Part shown: positions 1 through 9,000 of the stretch, piece after piece
Layout of the letters: each line of letters starts with the position of its first letter
Position numbering within the stretch: the stretch's first letter is position 1
Assembly: GCA_035525365.1 (NCBI GenBank)
Contig: DATLEK010000097.1
Coordinates: 1 to 22,334 of the forward strand
Source of the DNA: GCA-2861595 sp035525365
GTDB taxonomy: Bacteria; Actinomycetota; Acidimicrobiia; Acidimicrobiales; GCA-2861595
DNA length: 22,334 nt
Direction of reading: 5' to 3'
Position numbers and translations under genes: made by a program
Notes under the pieces: generated by a model
The model's input: the letters and a program-made list of their open reading frames with translations, nothing else
Database searches by the model: none
Told to the model about the DNA's origin: nothing

Positions 1-415
1 TCATGGTGGTGGCGTGGTTCACCAACATGGCCTCGCTGGCGGCAAAGGCCTCCTCGGTGCGCCGGTTGCGGGCCCTGGCCAGGCGACGCACGTGGGCGGC
101 GCTGATGTCGCCGGCCAGCCACGCCTCTTTGACAAGTGGCATGTCCTCGACGACCCGGCCCAGCCACAGGCGGCTGCCGCAGTCCGACTTGTCCTCACCG
201 GTGCGCCTGGCCAGCCATGCACTGGCGGCTTTGGCGCCATCGGCGGCCCAGGCTCGCCGGTCGTTCCAGGCCCTGGCCACCCGTGCCTCTCCCGCCTCCA
301 GGGCCGAGCGCAGGCGGGCCAATACGACCACTGCCTCGCTCAGCTCCTCGTCCCCGAGGCTGCCGAGATCGAGGTTGGTGACCGCTTTGACTTCCAACGC
401 AAGCGCATCGAACAT
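1..415 (-). CDS. DUF222 / 13E12-repeat family protein, N-terminal part (runs off left edge)
   Basis: The minus strand reads from an ATG at 413-415 and stays open to the window edge, giving 138 codons. The protein starts MFDALALEVK and continues with helical, Arg/Ala-rich sequence containing EAVVVLARLRSALEAGEARV, AWLARRTGE and DISAAHVRRLARARNRRTEEAF. This matches the N-terminal DUF222 domain of the actinobacterial 13E12-type proteins, which usually carry a C-terminal HNH nuclease domain and span about 400-500 residues. The HNH part would lie beyond the left edge, so nuclease function is inferred from the family only. These genes are multicopy in many actinobacteria and their cellular role is poorly known. 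A perfect inverted repeat lies a few bases upstream of the start (419-446). The call is based on sequence pattern, not on an alignment. Confidence 0.8.
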   Translation of the reverse strand, partial: MFDALALEVKAVTNLDLGSLGDEELSEAVVVLARLRSALEAGEARVARAWNDRRAWAADGAKAASAWLARRTGEDKSDCGSRLWLGRVVEDMPLVKEAWLAGDISAAHVRRLARARNRRTEEAFAASEAMLVNHATTM

Positions 416-418
416 ACG

Positions 419-446
419 TTGTCACGATACCAACCGGGTGTGACAA
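419..446. repeat. Inverted repeat upstream of the DUF222 gene (possible operator)
   Basis: TTGTCAC at 419-425 and GTGACAA at 440-446 are perfect 7-bp inverted arms with a 14-nt spacer, so the half-site centres are 21 bp apart (two helical turns). The element sits 3 bases upstream of the DUF222 start codon and could be an operator for a dimeric regulator. No regulator can be assigned from the sequence. The rest of the 416-590 gap shows nothing else I can support. Confidence 0.4.
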
Positions 447-590
447 GATGCCCCGAAGCCCTTGTCCAGTAAGGAATTTTTGTCGCGGCCGGTGTCGGTG
501 CCAGCAGCGCTTTGGGTGGCGTGCCCGGCGTGTTCCCGGCATGACGGTCGGCACGTTGCCAGTTGCGCCGCCGTGAGGTTGGCTTGTCGG

Positions 591-2018
591 ATGCGAAGAA
601 CCTGCCTGCTCTCGGCGATCCTCTTCATCGCCTTGGCTTCGGTGTCCGATACGACGGTGGCAAACGCCGTGGCACGCGCCACCGTCCACTTCGAGGTCCC
701 CATGACGGCTATCGACCTCGGCGCCGAACGTGCCCAGAATTCTCCGATGTTGGCGGTGGACCCCCAGGACGACCGTTTCGTGGCCGCCGCCGGACGTGTT
801 GACGGGCCGTCCTTCGACTGCCAGCTTCACCTCTCGGGTAGCCGAGGACGAGGTTGGGTACCGGTGCGGCCAGTCCAGCGCCTTCCGCGCCGTGTCGAGC
901 GGTGCTACGCGCCGGAGGTCGCTTTCGACGGGGACGGTGTCTTGTACTACTTGTTCGCCGGGCTGAGGGGTCGCGGGAATGAGCCCGTGGGAGCTTTCCT
1001 CACCTCTTCGAAGGATCGTGGTCGGAGCTTCAGCGTCCCGCGACGTGTAATGGGCCCCGGGCGGTACATGGTGCGCATGGTCATCGACCCACGTCATGGC
1101 GACCGGGGCCGGCTCCACCTCGTTTGGGTCGAGCCGGGCGCGCCACCCGCCTTGGGTGGGTTCTCAAGCTCGCCGAACCGCATCCTCGCCTCCCATTCCG
1201 ATGACGGTGGCACGACGTTCTCTGCCCCGGTCGAGGTCAGTGAACGACACCGGTCGAGGGTCGTGGCACCAGCCGTCGCCGTGGGCGCCACCGGGCGGGT
1301 TCACGTTGCCTACTACGACCTCGGAGATGACGCCGTGGACTTCCAGGGCCTGGAGGGCCCGCCATGGGAAGGCACCTGGTCGGTGGTGACGTCGACATCG
1401 ACCGACGGAGGCGCCAGCTACCGCCGGCACACTGTCGTGGACGCGCAGATGGTGCCCACTGGGCGAGTGATGCTGATCTTCACCATGGCGGGCCCGGCGC
1501 TGGCAACTGGCACTGGCGGCCGCGCTTACGTCGCCTGGCCGGATGCCCGAAGCGGGGACTGGGACGTCCTGCTCCGCCGGTCATTCGACGAGGGCTCGTC
1601 CTGGTCGGGCCTACGGCGGGTCAACGACGACCCGGTCGGCAATGGCCGGCACCAGTACCTTCCTCGCCTGTCGGTCTCGCCGAACGGGCGGCTCGACGTC
1701 GTGTACTACGACCGGCGAGCCGACCCGTCCAACGTTCTAAACCAGGTGAGCTACACCTTTTCGGGCGACAAGGGTCGGAGCTTCGCTCCGGCGGTCACTT
1801 TGACGTCCGAGCCGTCGGACACCCGAACCGGGCCCCGTTATCCGGTTGCCTCGGCAGTCGGCCTGGTTGACCCTGGTTCACGCCTCGGCCTGGTCTCTTC
1901 GTCCACCGGAGCCCTGGCGGCATGGACCGACACCCGCACGCCACACCCGGGGTCGCTCCACCAGGATGTCTTCACCGCGACCGTCCGGGTCCGAGGCGCT
2001 CAGCAGGAACGCCGGTGA
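591..2018 (+). CDS. Secreted Asp-box (BNR/sialidase-fold) beta-propeller protein
   Basis: 475-residue exported protein. Residues 1-26 form a signal peptide (MRRTCLL, a hydrophobic core, VANA). At least five Asp-box motifs (S-x-D-x-G-x-x-[WFY]) occur: SKDRGRSF near residue 140, SDDGGTTF near 201, STDGGASY near 270, SFDEGSSW near 331 and SGDKGRSF near 391. They are spaced as expected for successive blades of a sialidase-fold propeller. I do not see a convincing full sialidase active site (arginine triad), so hydrolase activity should not be assumed; many such proteins are binding or uncharacterised propellers. ATG at 591 was chosen because it leads straight into the signal peptide. GTG at 573 is an alternative, and the frame is open further upstream but codes for unlikely sequence. 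The stop overlaps the GTG start of the next gene by 4 nt, indicating translational coupling. Confidence 0.75.
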   Translation: MRRTCLLSAILFIALASVSDTTVANAVARATVHFEVPMTAIDLGAERAQNSPMLAVDPQDDRFVAAAGRVDGPSFDCQLHLSGSRGRGWVPVRPVQRLPRRVERCYAPEVAFDGDGVLYYLFAGLRGRGNEPVGAFLTSSKDRGRSFSVPRRVMGPGRYMVRMVIDPRHGDRGRLHLVWVEPGAPPALGGFSSSPNRILASHSDDGGTTFSAPVEVSERHRSRVVAPAVAVGATGRVHVAYYDLGDDAVDFQGLEGPPWEGTWSVVTSTSTDGGASYRRHTVVDAQMVPTGRVMLIFTMAGPALATGTGGRAYVAWPDARSGDWDVLLRRSFDEGSSWSGLRRVNDDPVGNGRHQYLPRLSVSPNGRLDVVYYDRRADPSNVLNQVSYTFSGDKGRSFAPAVTLTSEPSDTRTGPRYPVASAVGLVDPGSRLGLVSSSTGALAAWTDTRTPHPGSLHQDVFTATVRVRGAQQERR

Positions 2019-2485
2019 AGGCACGCGCTGGACGTCGACGTGAAGCCGTCAGGTCCGTAGCGGCTGTGGTGGTCGCTCTCGTGCTGGCCTCGTGTCGCGG
2101 CACGAGCCCCGATCCGGTGCCCCTGCCGGGAGATCCACCGACCATCCAGGTCTCGATGACCGATTACGCGTTCACCTATCGCCAGCCGGAGCACGCCGGG
2201 AGATCAGTTTTCCGAGCCACCAACGCCGGGCGGGTCGACCATGAACTGGTCATCGTGCGGCTCCCGGAGGACCTTCCCCTCACCATCGACCAGCAGCTTC
2301 ACTCGCCTGATCGCCGGCCGTTCCCCACCGTCGTGGCACTAGTGGCCCGTCGCCCCGGCACCACCGGCACCTTCGCGCTCGATCTCGGTCCCGGCCGGTA
2401 CGCCATGCTCTGCCTGCTGAGGGAGCCTGGAAGTGATCAGGAACATGCCCTACGAGGCATGAATTCAGAGTTCCGGGTCATGTGA
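2015..2485 (+). CDS. Cupredoxin-like (type 1 copper) lipoprotein
   Basis: 156-residue protein starting at GTG 2015, inside the GTGA overlap with the preceding stop and with AGGA about 6 nt upstream. The N-terminus is basic, then hydrophobic, ending in the lipobox LASC with Cys27, so a membrane-anchored lipoprotein is expected. The rest resembles a small blue-copper fold: a beta-rich domain with the early His in VDHELV (His76), Cys133 in YAMLCLL, His144 in EHALRGM and Met149. His-Cys-His-Met in this order is the classic type 1 copper ligand set, and GRYAMLC is typical of the strand before the Cys ligand. Electron transfer or copper binding at the outer face of the membrane is inferred. The reading frame is open upstream to 1922, but that part overlaps the propeller gene and is not credible. 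Confidence 0.7.
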   Translation: MKARAGRRREAVRSVAAVVVALVLASCRGTSPDPVPLPGDPPTIQVSMTDYAFTYRQPEHAGRSVFRATNAGRVDHELVIVRLPEDLPLTIDQQLHSPDRRPFPTVVALVARRPGTTGTFALDLGPGRYAMLCLLREPGSDQEHALRGMNSEFRVM

Positions 2486-2499
2486 ACGGAGCCCTGTCG

Positions 2500-2517
2500 A
2501 CATGATGATCGTCATGT
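2500..2517. repeat. Short inverted repeat after the cupredoxin gene
   Basis: ACATGA (2500-2505) and TCATGT (2512-2517) are perfect 6-bp inverted arms around a 6-nt spacer, 14 bases after the lipoprotein stop codon. It has no T-rich tail and is AT-richer than its surroundings, so an operator for the downstream secreted protein is as likely as a terminator. Confidence 0.3.
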
Positions 2518-2548
2518 TGCCGGAGCCATTCGAGTGTGGTTCCCTCTA

Positions 2549-2567
2549 TTGAGACAAGTGATCTCAA
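2549..2567 (+). promoter_or_regulatory. Leader inverted repeat just before the Shine-Dalgarno of the 2583 gene
   Basis: TTGAGA (2549-2554) and TCTCAA (2562-2567) are perfect inverted arms with a 7-nt spacer. They end 4 nt before the Shine-Dalgarno AAGGAG (2572-2577). The position suits an operator or a small 5'-leader hairpin that affects ribosome access. No matching family is recognised. Confidence 0.3.
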
Positions 2568-2582
2568 CACGAAGGAGTTGAC

Positions 2583-3041
2583 ATGCGAAGGATTGCACGG
2601 GTGGGGCCCCTATCAGTCGTCTTGGCGGCCGCGGTGGCAATGGCGTTCACATCAGCGGCTTTCGCCTGCACCGTCAACATGAGAGGGGCGATCACCTTCT
2701 CGGCGACGGCAGGCGGTTCGACGATCACCAGCGCCAGCAGCGGTTCCACCGTCTACAGCTCGGCTTCGAACCTGCTCAGCGCCAACGCCACCTACGTCAT
2801 CCGGTACGTGCCACTGGCCAACCGGGACGACCTGTGCCACAACTCGCCGCTGGCTCTTCCCCGGACCTTCACCACCAACGGCAGTGGTGCCTGGTCGGCC
2901 CAGGCCGTCGACCTGCCACCTGTCCGGGGCACCTACTCGATGTGCGCGGCGACGCCCGCCGCTAACGAGCCGGCCCTCGACAACCCCCTGCTCGTGAGCG
3001 TCGCCAACTGGAGCGACCACGTCAGCTTCACCATCACCTGA
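2583..3041 (+). CDS. Small secreted protein of unknown function
   Basis: 152 residues from ATG 2583, preceded by a good Shine-Dalgarno (AAGGAG at 2572-2577). Residues 1-28 are a signal peptide (MRRIARVG, a hydrophobic core, SAAFA), leaving Cys29 at or near the mature N-terminus. The -3 to -1 residues AFA do not make a standard lipobox, so ordinary signal peptidase I cleavage is more likely than lipidation. The mature part is Ser/Thr-rich and looks beta-rich, with two more cysteines (Cys85 in DDLCHN and Cys121 in YSMCAAT). Its size and composition suggest a single Ig-like or cupredoxin-sized beta-sandwich, but I recognise no family. It lies between exported propeller and lipoprotein genes and has its own leader of about 97 bases with two inverted repeats. 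Confidence 0.65.
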   Translation: MRRIARVGPLSVVLAAAVAMAFTSAAFACTVNMRGAITFSATAGGSTITSASSGSTVYSSASNLLSANATYVIRYVPLANRDDLCHNSPLALPRTFTTNGSGAWSAQAVDLPPVRGTYSMCAATPAANEPALDNPLLVSVANWSDHVSFTIT

Positions 3042-3043
3042 TC

Positions 3044-3060
3044 CTCGTCTTCCGGACGAG
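3044..3060 (+). terminator. Stem-loop directly after the small secreted protein
   Basis: CTCGTC (3044-3049), loop TTCCG, GACGAG (3055-3060) form a perfect 6-bp stem three bases after the TGA stop at 3039-3041. The stop TGA can further pair with TCA at 3061-3063 across a 2-nt bulge. There is no U-tract, as is common for actinobacterial terminator-like hairpins. It may separate this gene from the one at 3094. Confidence 0.4.
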
Positions 3061-3093
3061 TCAGATCCGACGATCAACGAGAGGCCGATTCCC

Positions 3094-6015
3094 ATGCGCC
3101 ACGACTCACGCCGACCGCTCGCACGTCACCGGCTCCGCTCCATCTCCCTCGGTGCTGTGGTCGTGGTTTGCACCACCTTCATCGGCCTCGGTGCCGTTCC
3201 GGCGGTGTACGCCGACACCGCCGCCCCCGTTTGCTCCCGGCCTGGTGTCGACGACAGGTGTGAGGCCTGGGTGGCCACCCATGTGAGCCCATCGAGCCCG
3301 GCCGACAGTGGCCGGCCCTATGACAGCGCCTTGAGCCCCGACGGCGATTCGTACTTCGTCACCGGCGAGTGGGACACGGTGGGCTACAGCGCCAACGGCG
3401 ACGAACTGTGGGTTGCGCCGTTCCCCTTCGGGCCCAACCACATGAACCCACCCACCGGCTACTCGGTGGCCGTGAGCCCCGACAGCCAGCGGGTGTACGT
3501 CACGGGCCAGTACCAGTTCCCGGGCGATCCTTACTCGGCGACGATCGCGTACGACGCGACGACCGGGGCGCAGCTGTGGATCGCTCTGGCCGGCCTCCCC
3601 GGGCGCACCGGCGCCGGCACCCTCGTGACGGTGAGCCCTGACGGCGGGACCGTCTTCGTGGCCGGTGAGAACAACGGGAGCTGCTTCGATCCGACCGAAC
3701 CGTGCGGAGGGTTCACGAGCACGATCGCCTATGACTCGGCCACCGGCGCCCAGAGTTGGGTTGCCTACGACGCCGGCAACGAGGTCCCCTACGACCTTGC
3801 TCTGAGCGCTGACGGTTCCAGCCTCTACGTCACGGGCAACCTGGGCGACGTTGTGGCATACGACGCCAGCACCGGCGCCGAGCAGTGGACGGCGAAGCTC
3901 CCCGGCGACAGCCCTGGCGACGCCCTGCGCTCCCTCGCCGTAAGCCCCGACAGCTCGCTCGTCTTCGTGACCGGTCAGACGTGCCAAGACGACGGCTCCA
4001 CCCCGTGCAACCGATACGTCGCCGGCGCGTTCCATGCCGGGGACGGCAGCACGGCGTGGGTGGCCCGCACACCCGCCGGTTCGGCATTCCGTGTCGCCTG
4101 GGCCCTCGCCGTGAGTCCCACCGGCGACCGCGTGTTCGTGGTCGGAGAGATGGATGCCACAACGGCCCTCGGCCAGGACTTCGACGGCGTGCTCATGGCC
4201 TACGACGCCTCCAGCGGGGCCGAGCTGTGGGAACAGACCTACGCCGGCGCGGCGGGCGCCGAATGGACTGATGTCGCGGTCAGTCCCGATACCGGTCATG
4301 TTCTCGTCACGGGCACCGCCCAACAGGGCGGCATCTCGGCCGGACGTGACTTCGCCACCGCCGCCTACCGCACGAGCGACGGGAACCGGGCGTGGATCGC
4401 CGTCTACAACGGCGCTCCCGCAGGTGACGGCATAAGCGTGCCCGTCGGCGGCCTGGCGGTGAGCGGTACCGGGCGGGTGTTCGTGTCCGGGACGTTCACC
4501 GGCACCCACTCCCACATCGTCCCGTCGGGCCCGGCCAGCGTTCAGGAGTGGGGGGTCGTGGCCTACGACCTCGGCACTGTGCCGCCGAGCGCCTGGCGCA
4601 CCGAAGGCCCCACCGTTGTCGCCCGGATGGCGGCCACCGCCACTCGCCTCGGCGACGGGCGGGTGCTCTTTGCAGGTGGGTGCGTCACCGCCAACGCCAG
4701 CGATCCCTGCCTGCTGCACACGCCGATCGCGGAGCTCTACCAGCCGGACACCGGGACCTGGCTGCCGACCGGCCCGCTGACGGGGGCCCGCGCCGGGCAC
4801 AGCGCCACCGTCCTCGACGACGGCCAGGTGCTGGTGGTGGGAGGCTGTGTCGTGCCCACCGACCTGGTGGCGTGCCCCGGCACGCCGTCGGCCGAGATGT
4901 ACCTGCCGGCTCTTGGAGTCTTCGTACCGACGGGCCCGTTGTCGGCGGGACGAGTGGCTCATAGCGCGACACTTCTCGCCGACGGACGTGTGCTCGTGGC
5001 CGGTGGCCGCAACGGGTCGAACCCGATCGCCTCGGCCGAGATCTACGACCCCATCTCGGGCCTGTTCGCACCCGCGGGCGCGCTGGCCACCCCCCGATCC
5101 GACCACACCGCTTCGTCGCTCCCGAACGGAAGGGTCCTCGTGGCCGGCGGGCGCGGGCCGGGGGGGGCGCCACTGGCCTCGGCCGAGGTGTTCGATCCGG
5201 TCTCTCGAACCTTCGCCGCCACCGGCCCGATGGCGGTGGCCCGATTCGGCCACACCGGCACCTCCCTGGCGGATGGCACCGTAGTCGTGGCCGGAGGGGG
5301 CACCGACGGACTCGCCACCGCCACGGCAGCCGTCGAGCGGTACGACCCGCTGGCCGCCGCATTCGCCTCGGCTGGGGCGCTGGCCCGCCCCCGCTACAGC
5401 CACACGGCCACGCTCCTGCCGGGTGGGAGCCTCCTGGTGACGGGCGGCAGCGGCACCTCTGGTGCCGTCCGATCGGCCGAGCTTCACGATCCCGGGACCC
5501 AGACGTCGGTCTACACCGACCCCATGCGTACGCCCCGGGCCGGCACCGTGTTCAACGCCGTCGGCCATGTCGCCGCTCTCCTGGCCGACGGCCGCGTACT
5601 CGTCGCCGGCGGCAGCACCTCTGCGTCCACCGAGGTGTACACGCCCCCGGCCGACATGGCGGTGGTGATGGCCTCGAGCCCGACGCCGGCGCGAATCGGC
5701 CGCCCCCTCGCCTACACGGTGACGGCCGCCAACATGGGCCCGGCCGGAGCCTCCGGAGTACGGGTCGAAGTGACCTTGCCGGTGTCGGCCGCTCTGGTGT
5801 CGGTGCGCACCGACCGCGGTAGCTGCTCGGCTGCCGGGAGGATCGTCACGTGCTCGGCCGGTACCCTGGCCAGGGGCTCGGAGGTGACGATACGTGTGGT
5901 CGTGCGCCCGACGCGGCTGGGATCGGTCACCGGCCTCGCCGAGGTGGCCGCCGATGAACATGATCCCGATCCAGCTGACAACCGGGCTTCCGCCACGGCC
6001 GTTGTCGTCACGTAG
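3094..6015 (+). CDS. Secreted PQQ/YVTN-like propeller + kelch propeller + DUF11 protein
   Basis: 973-residue exported protein with GAGAGG upstream of its ATG. Residues 1-40 are a signal peptide ending AVYA. Residues about 50-495 are a first propeller of repeats like IAYDATTGAQLW followed by AVSPDG..VFVTG, typical of quinoprotein/YVTN-type blades. Residues about 496-850 hold seven kelch/galactose-oxidase-type blade signatures (for example HSATLLADGRVLVAGG and HTASSLPNGRVLVAGG), enough to close a second propeller. Residues about 852-973 match a DUF11 (CARDB-like) beta-sandwich repeat: ADMAVVMASS, YTVTAANMGPAGASGVRVEV and DPDPADNRASATAVV. No sortase signal or C-terminal membrane anchor is visible, so the protein is probably released or held non-covalently. 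No catalytic residues are evident; adhesion or binding of extracellular polymers is an inference. The kelch part closely resembles that of the next gene. Confidence 0.8.
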   Translation: MRHDSRRPLARHRLRSISLGAVVVVCTTFIGLGAVPAVYADTAAPVCSRPGVDDRCEAWVATHVSPSSPADSGRPYDSALSPDGDSYFVTGEWDTVGYSANGDELWVAPFPFGPNHMNPPTGYSVAVSPDSQRVYVTGQYQFPGDPYSATIAYDATTGAQLWIALAGLPGRTGAGTLVTVSPDGGTVFVAGENNGSCFDPTEPCGGFTSTIAYDSATGAQSWVAYDAGNEVPYDLALSADGSSLYVTGNLGDVVAYDASTGAEQWTAKLPGDSPGDALRSLAVSPDSSLVFVTGQTCQDDGSTPCNRYVAGAFHAGDGSTAWVARTPAGSAFRVAWALAVSPTGDRVFVVGEMDATTALGQDFDGVLMAYDASSGAELWEQTYAGAAGAEWTDVAVSPDTGHVLVTGTAQQGGISAGRDFATAAYRTSDGNRAWIAVYNGAPAGDGISVPVGGLAVSGTGRVFVSGTFTGTHSHIVPSGPASVQEWGVVAYDLGTVPPSAWRTEGPTVVARMAATATRLGDGRVLFAGGCVTANASDPCLLHTPIAELYQPDTGTWLPTGPLTGARAGHSATVLDDGQVLVVGGCVVPTDLVACPGTPSAEMYLPALGVFVPTGPLSAGRVAHSATLLADGRVLVAGGRNGSNPIASAEIYDPISGLFAPAGALATPRSDHTASSLPNGRVLVAGGRGPGGAPLASAEVFDPVSRTFAATGPMAVARFGHTGTSLADGTVVVAGGGTDGLATATAAVERYDPLAAAFASAGALARPRYSHTATLLPGGSLLVTGGSGTSGAVRSAELHDPGTQTSVYTDPMRTPRAGTVFNAVGHVAALLADGRVLVAGGSTSASTEVYTPPADMAVVMASSPTPARIGRPLAYTVTAANMGPAGASGVRVEVTLPVSAALVSVRTDRGSCSAAGRIVTCSAGTLARGSEVTIRVVVRPTRLGSVTGLAEVAADEHDPDPADNRASATAVVVT

Positions 6016-6061
6016 AGCCCGGCGCAGAACTACTTGGGCGAGCAATCACAAGAGCCCGCCG

Positions 6062-9000
6062 ATGATGGTCGCCGCAGACGCGCAGGTAGTTCCGGGCCGG
6101 CCGTTCAGGTCCCGTCGACGAGCCGCGGGCGCCGGCCCGGGGTCAGCTCTTGCCGTGGCCTTCGCCGCGCTTTCGTTGGTGGCCGCCGGGTTCACCAACA
6201 TCGTCGCAGGAGCCCGCGCCAGCGCTACATCCCCGCTCGGCACGTGGTCCACCACCGGTTCGACCAGCACCCCCCGCGCCGGCGCCAGCGCCGTCGTCCT
6301 CGGCGGAGCCGTCTGTCAGGTCCCCCAGCCCCCGGCGCACTGCGGCAAGGTCTTGGTGGCGGGTGGGCTGTCCGGCCTCGCCAGTGCAGCGGCCGAGCTC
6401 TACGATCCCGCCGCCGGCCAATGGGCTCCCACCGCTTCAATGCGGGGAGCCCACGGTGCCGGCCACCTCGCCGTGATGCTGGCCGACGGCCGGGTTCTCG
6501 TCGCCGGCGGGGGTGGCGGTACGTCCCCGGCCGGTGCGGAGGTCTACGACCCGCTCTCCGATACATGGAGTGCCACCGCCTCTCCCGCCCAGAACAGCTA
6601 TGGCGACGGCGCCGCCCTCCTGTTGGACGGACGGGTGCTGCGGATCAGCGGCGAGGAGGGGTTCAGCCTTCCTAACGGCGTCGTCGCCGAGCTCTACAAC
6701 CCCTCGGCCGAGGCCGGTCGCGGCGCGTGGGCTCCGGCCGCTTCCCCCATCTTCCCCCAGGGGACACCTACGGTCACCGTGCTCGAGGGGCAGGCCTGTG
6801 CCGACGCCGTCCCGTCCAGGTGCGGCCAGGCCTTGGTGGTGGGAGCAGGTGGGACTGAGCTCTACGACCCGGTGCTGGGCGTTTGGGCACCCACCCTGCC
6901 TCCCGTTGCCGTCCAGCACCCGTGCGACGGCCATGCCTGCCATACCTCCACGTTGCTGGCCGACGGTCGGGTGCTGGTACTCGGAGGGGACCCCGTCGCA
7001 CCGGCTGACCCGACCAACCCCCTCGACGGGTTCGGCCAGCAGGCCCAGGTGTACGACCCGTCGGCCAACAGCTGGGCTGCAGTGCAGAGGTTGCCAGAGG
7101 CTCGTTCCGGCCACACGGCCAGCCTGTTGCCGTCGGGCGAGGTCCTGGTGGCCGGCGGGGCGCCCACCAATGCCACGTACCGGTTCGACCCCGACGCCAC
7201 TTCCAGCGCATGGGAACCAACAGGGTTCACCGTGCTCAGACACAACGAGAACTCGCCGTACCTCCACGCCGCTGCCTCTCTGGCTGACGGGCGGGTGCTG
7301 GTGGTCGGCGGCGTCACCCCAACGGCGAGCTTCACGCCGCCGGCAGCCGTAGAGGTGTACGACCCCGCATCGGTGGTGGCCCGTCCGTCGGTTCTGTCAG
7401 TGGAGCCGCGAGTGGCTTCCACCGGCACGCCGTCTACCGTCACCATCAGTGGTTACGGCTTCGGTGCGGTACCGGCCGTGCGGTTCGGTGACGATCCCGC
7501 GACGGTCGTCAGCTCGTCGGCCAACGAGATCACCGTGGTCCCGGCCGACCACGCGCCCGCCACCGTTGACGTCACCGTCACCACCTCCGCAGGCACATCG
7601 GCGACCATGGCCGAGAACCGCTTCTCCTGGCACGCCCCGTCCGTGGCCTGGACCGCCACCACGCCGGGCGGCCCCCTTCGCTCCGAGCACACGGCCACCT
7701 CGCTGCCGGACGGCACAGTTCTGGTGGCGGGCGGCAAGGCCGCAGGAGGCACGGTGCTTGCGACCGCTGAGCTGTACGACCCGCTCTCCGGGTCGTGGCG
7801 CACGACCAGGGCCTTGGCCACGGCCCGGGCCGGCCACGCCGCGGTGTCGCTGGCCGATGGTCGGCTCATGGTGACCGGCGGTGTGGGTGCCGACGGCAGG
7901 GCTTTGGCGTCCACCGAGATCTACGACGCAGGAGCGGGGACATGGCGGGACGGCGGCTCGATGGTCACGGCCCGCCAGCAGCACACCGCCACCCTCCTCG
8001 GCTCGGGCGGCTCGATCCTGGTGACCGGCGGGTCCGAGAACTCCCCCACTCCCACTGGCACCGTCGACGGAACACTCGCGTCCTCGGAGATCTACCAGCC
8101 CGGCGTCGGCCAATGGACCGAGCTTCCCTCGCCCATGAACCTCCCGCGCCGCCAACACAGAGCCACACTGCTCGATGCACCCAGCTGCAGCTCGGCCGGC
8201 GCGGCAACGTGGTGCCACAGGGTCCTGGTGACCGGCGGGGACCTCGGACCGGGCACGTCGGCCGAGTTGTTCGACCCGGCATCGGGGACGTGGGCAATGA
8301 CCGGCTCGATGCTCGTCGGCAGGGCCGGCCACCTGGCGTTGGCACGGGCCGACCCGGCCTGCGCCGACGGGTGCGGCATCGTGCTGTCGGTGGGTGGCTC
8401 GGCCAGCACGCTCGCCGAGCGATACGTCCCCTCCACCGGCAGATGGGTGGCGGCAGGGCGGTTGCACGACGCCCGATCGGGTGCGGCCGGTGCGGCGCTG
8501 GCCGACGGGAGTTTCCTCCTGGTCGGGGGCACCGGGAGCGATAGTCCGGCACCGTCCGCTGAGGTGTTCGACTCGTCCGACAGCACGTGGTCGCTCACGA
8601 AGACGCCGGCCACCGCTTCGCCATCGCCCAGCGCAACCGTCCTCCCGGACGGCCGGGTGCTGGTGTCGGGGGTCAACGGCTACGAGGTCCTCATGCGCCC
8701 CACAACCCCGGCGCTACCGGCCATAACAGGTGTGGACCCACCCAGCGGGCCGACCTTCGGCGAACCCACGGTGACCATCAGGGGCCGGGGCTTGGCGCGG
8801 GTCACGGCGGTCCGGTTCGGCGACGTCCGAGCGGCCCTCGCAGTGCCTCCCACGGACACCCAGGTGGTGGCGATCAGGCCGGCGCAGGCCCAGGGCATTG
8901 TCGACGTCACCCTGACCCGGCCCGACGGGCCCGATCTTTCGTCCCCCGCCGGGCGTTACACATACGCCTCCGGCGCCTGGATCAACCCGACATCGCTCGT

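Noticed and set aside
195..1118. 307-codon minus-strand frame spanning the DUF222 start and the Asp-box gene
   Set aside because: It overlaps two genes supported by domain patterns and shows no family features.
591..2018. Annotating the Asp-box protein as an active sialidase
   Set aside because: Asp-boxes show only the fold. I could not identify the arginine triad and catalytic Tyr/Glu set with confidence.
3106..6045. 979-codon open frame on the minus strand opposite the propeller/kelch/DUF11 gene
   Set aside because: Its residue composition (Gly, Arg, His and Ala throughout, no domain, no signal peptide) is that of an antisense shadow in GC-rich DNA. The plus strand encodes clear propeller repeats.
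5894..6061. N-terminal extension of the giant kelch protein
   Set aside because: It overlaps the end of the preceding gene by more than 100 bases, and the added Arg/Pro-rich residues precede a normal signal peptide that begins at 6062.
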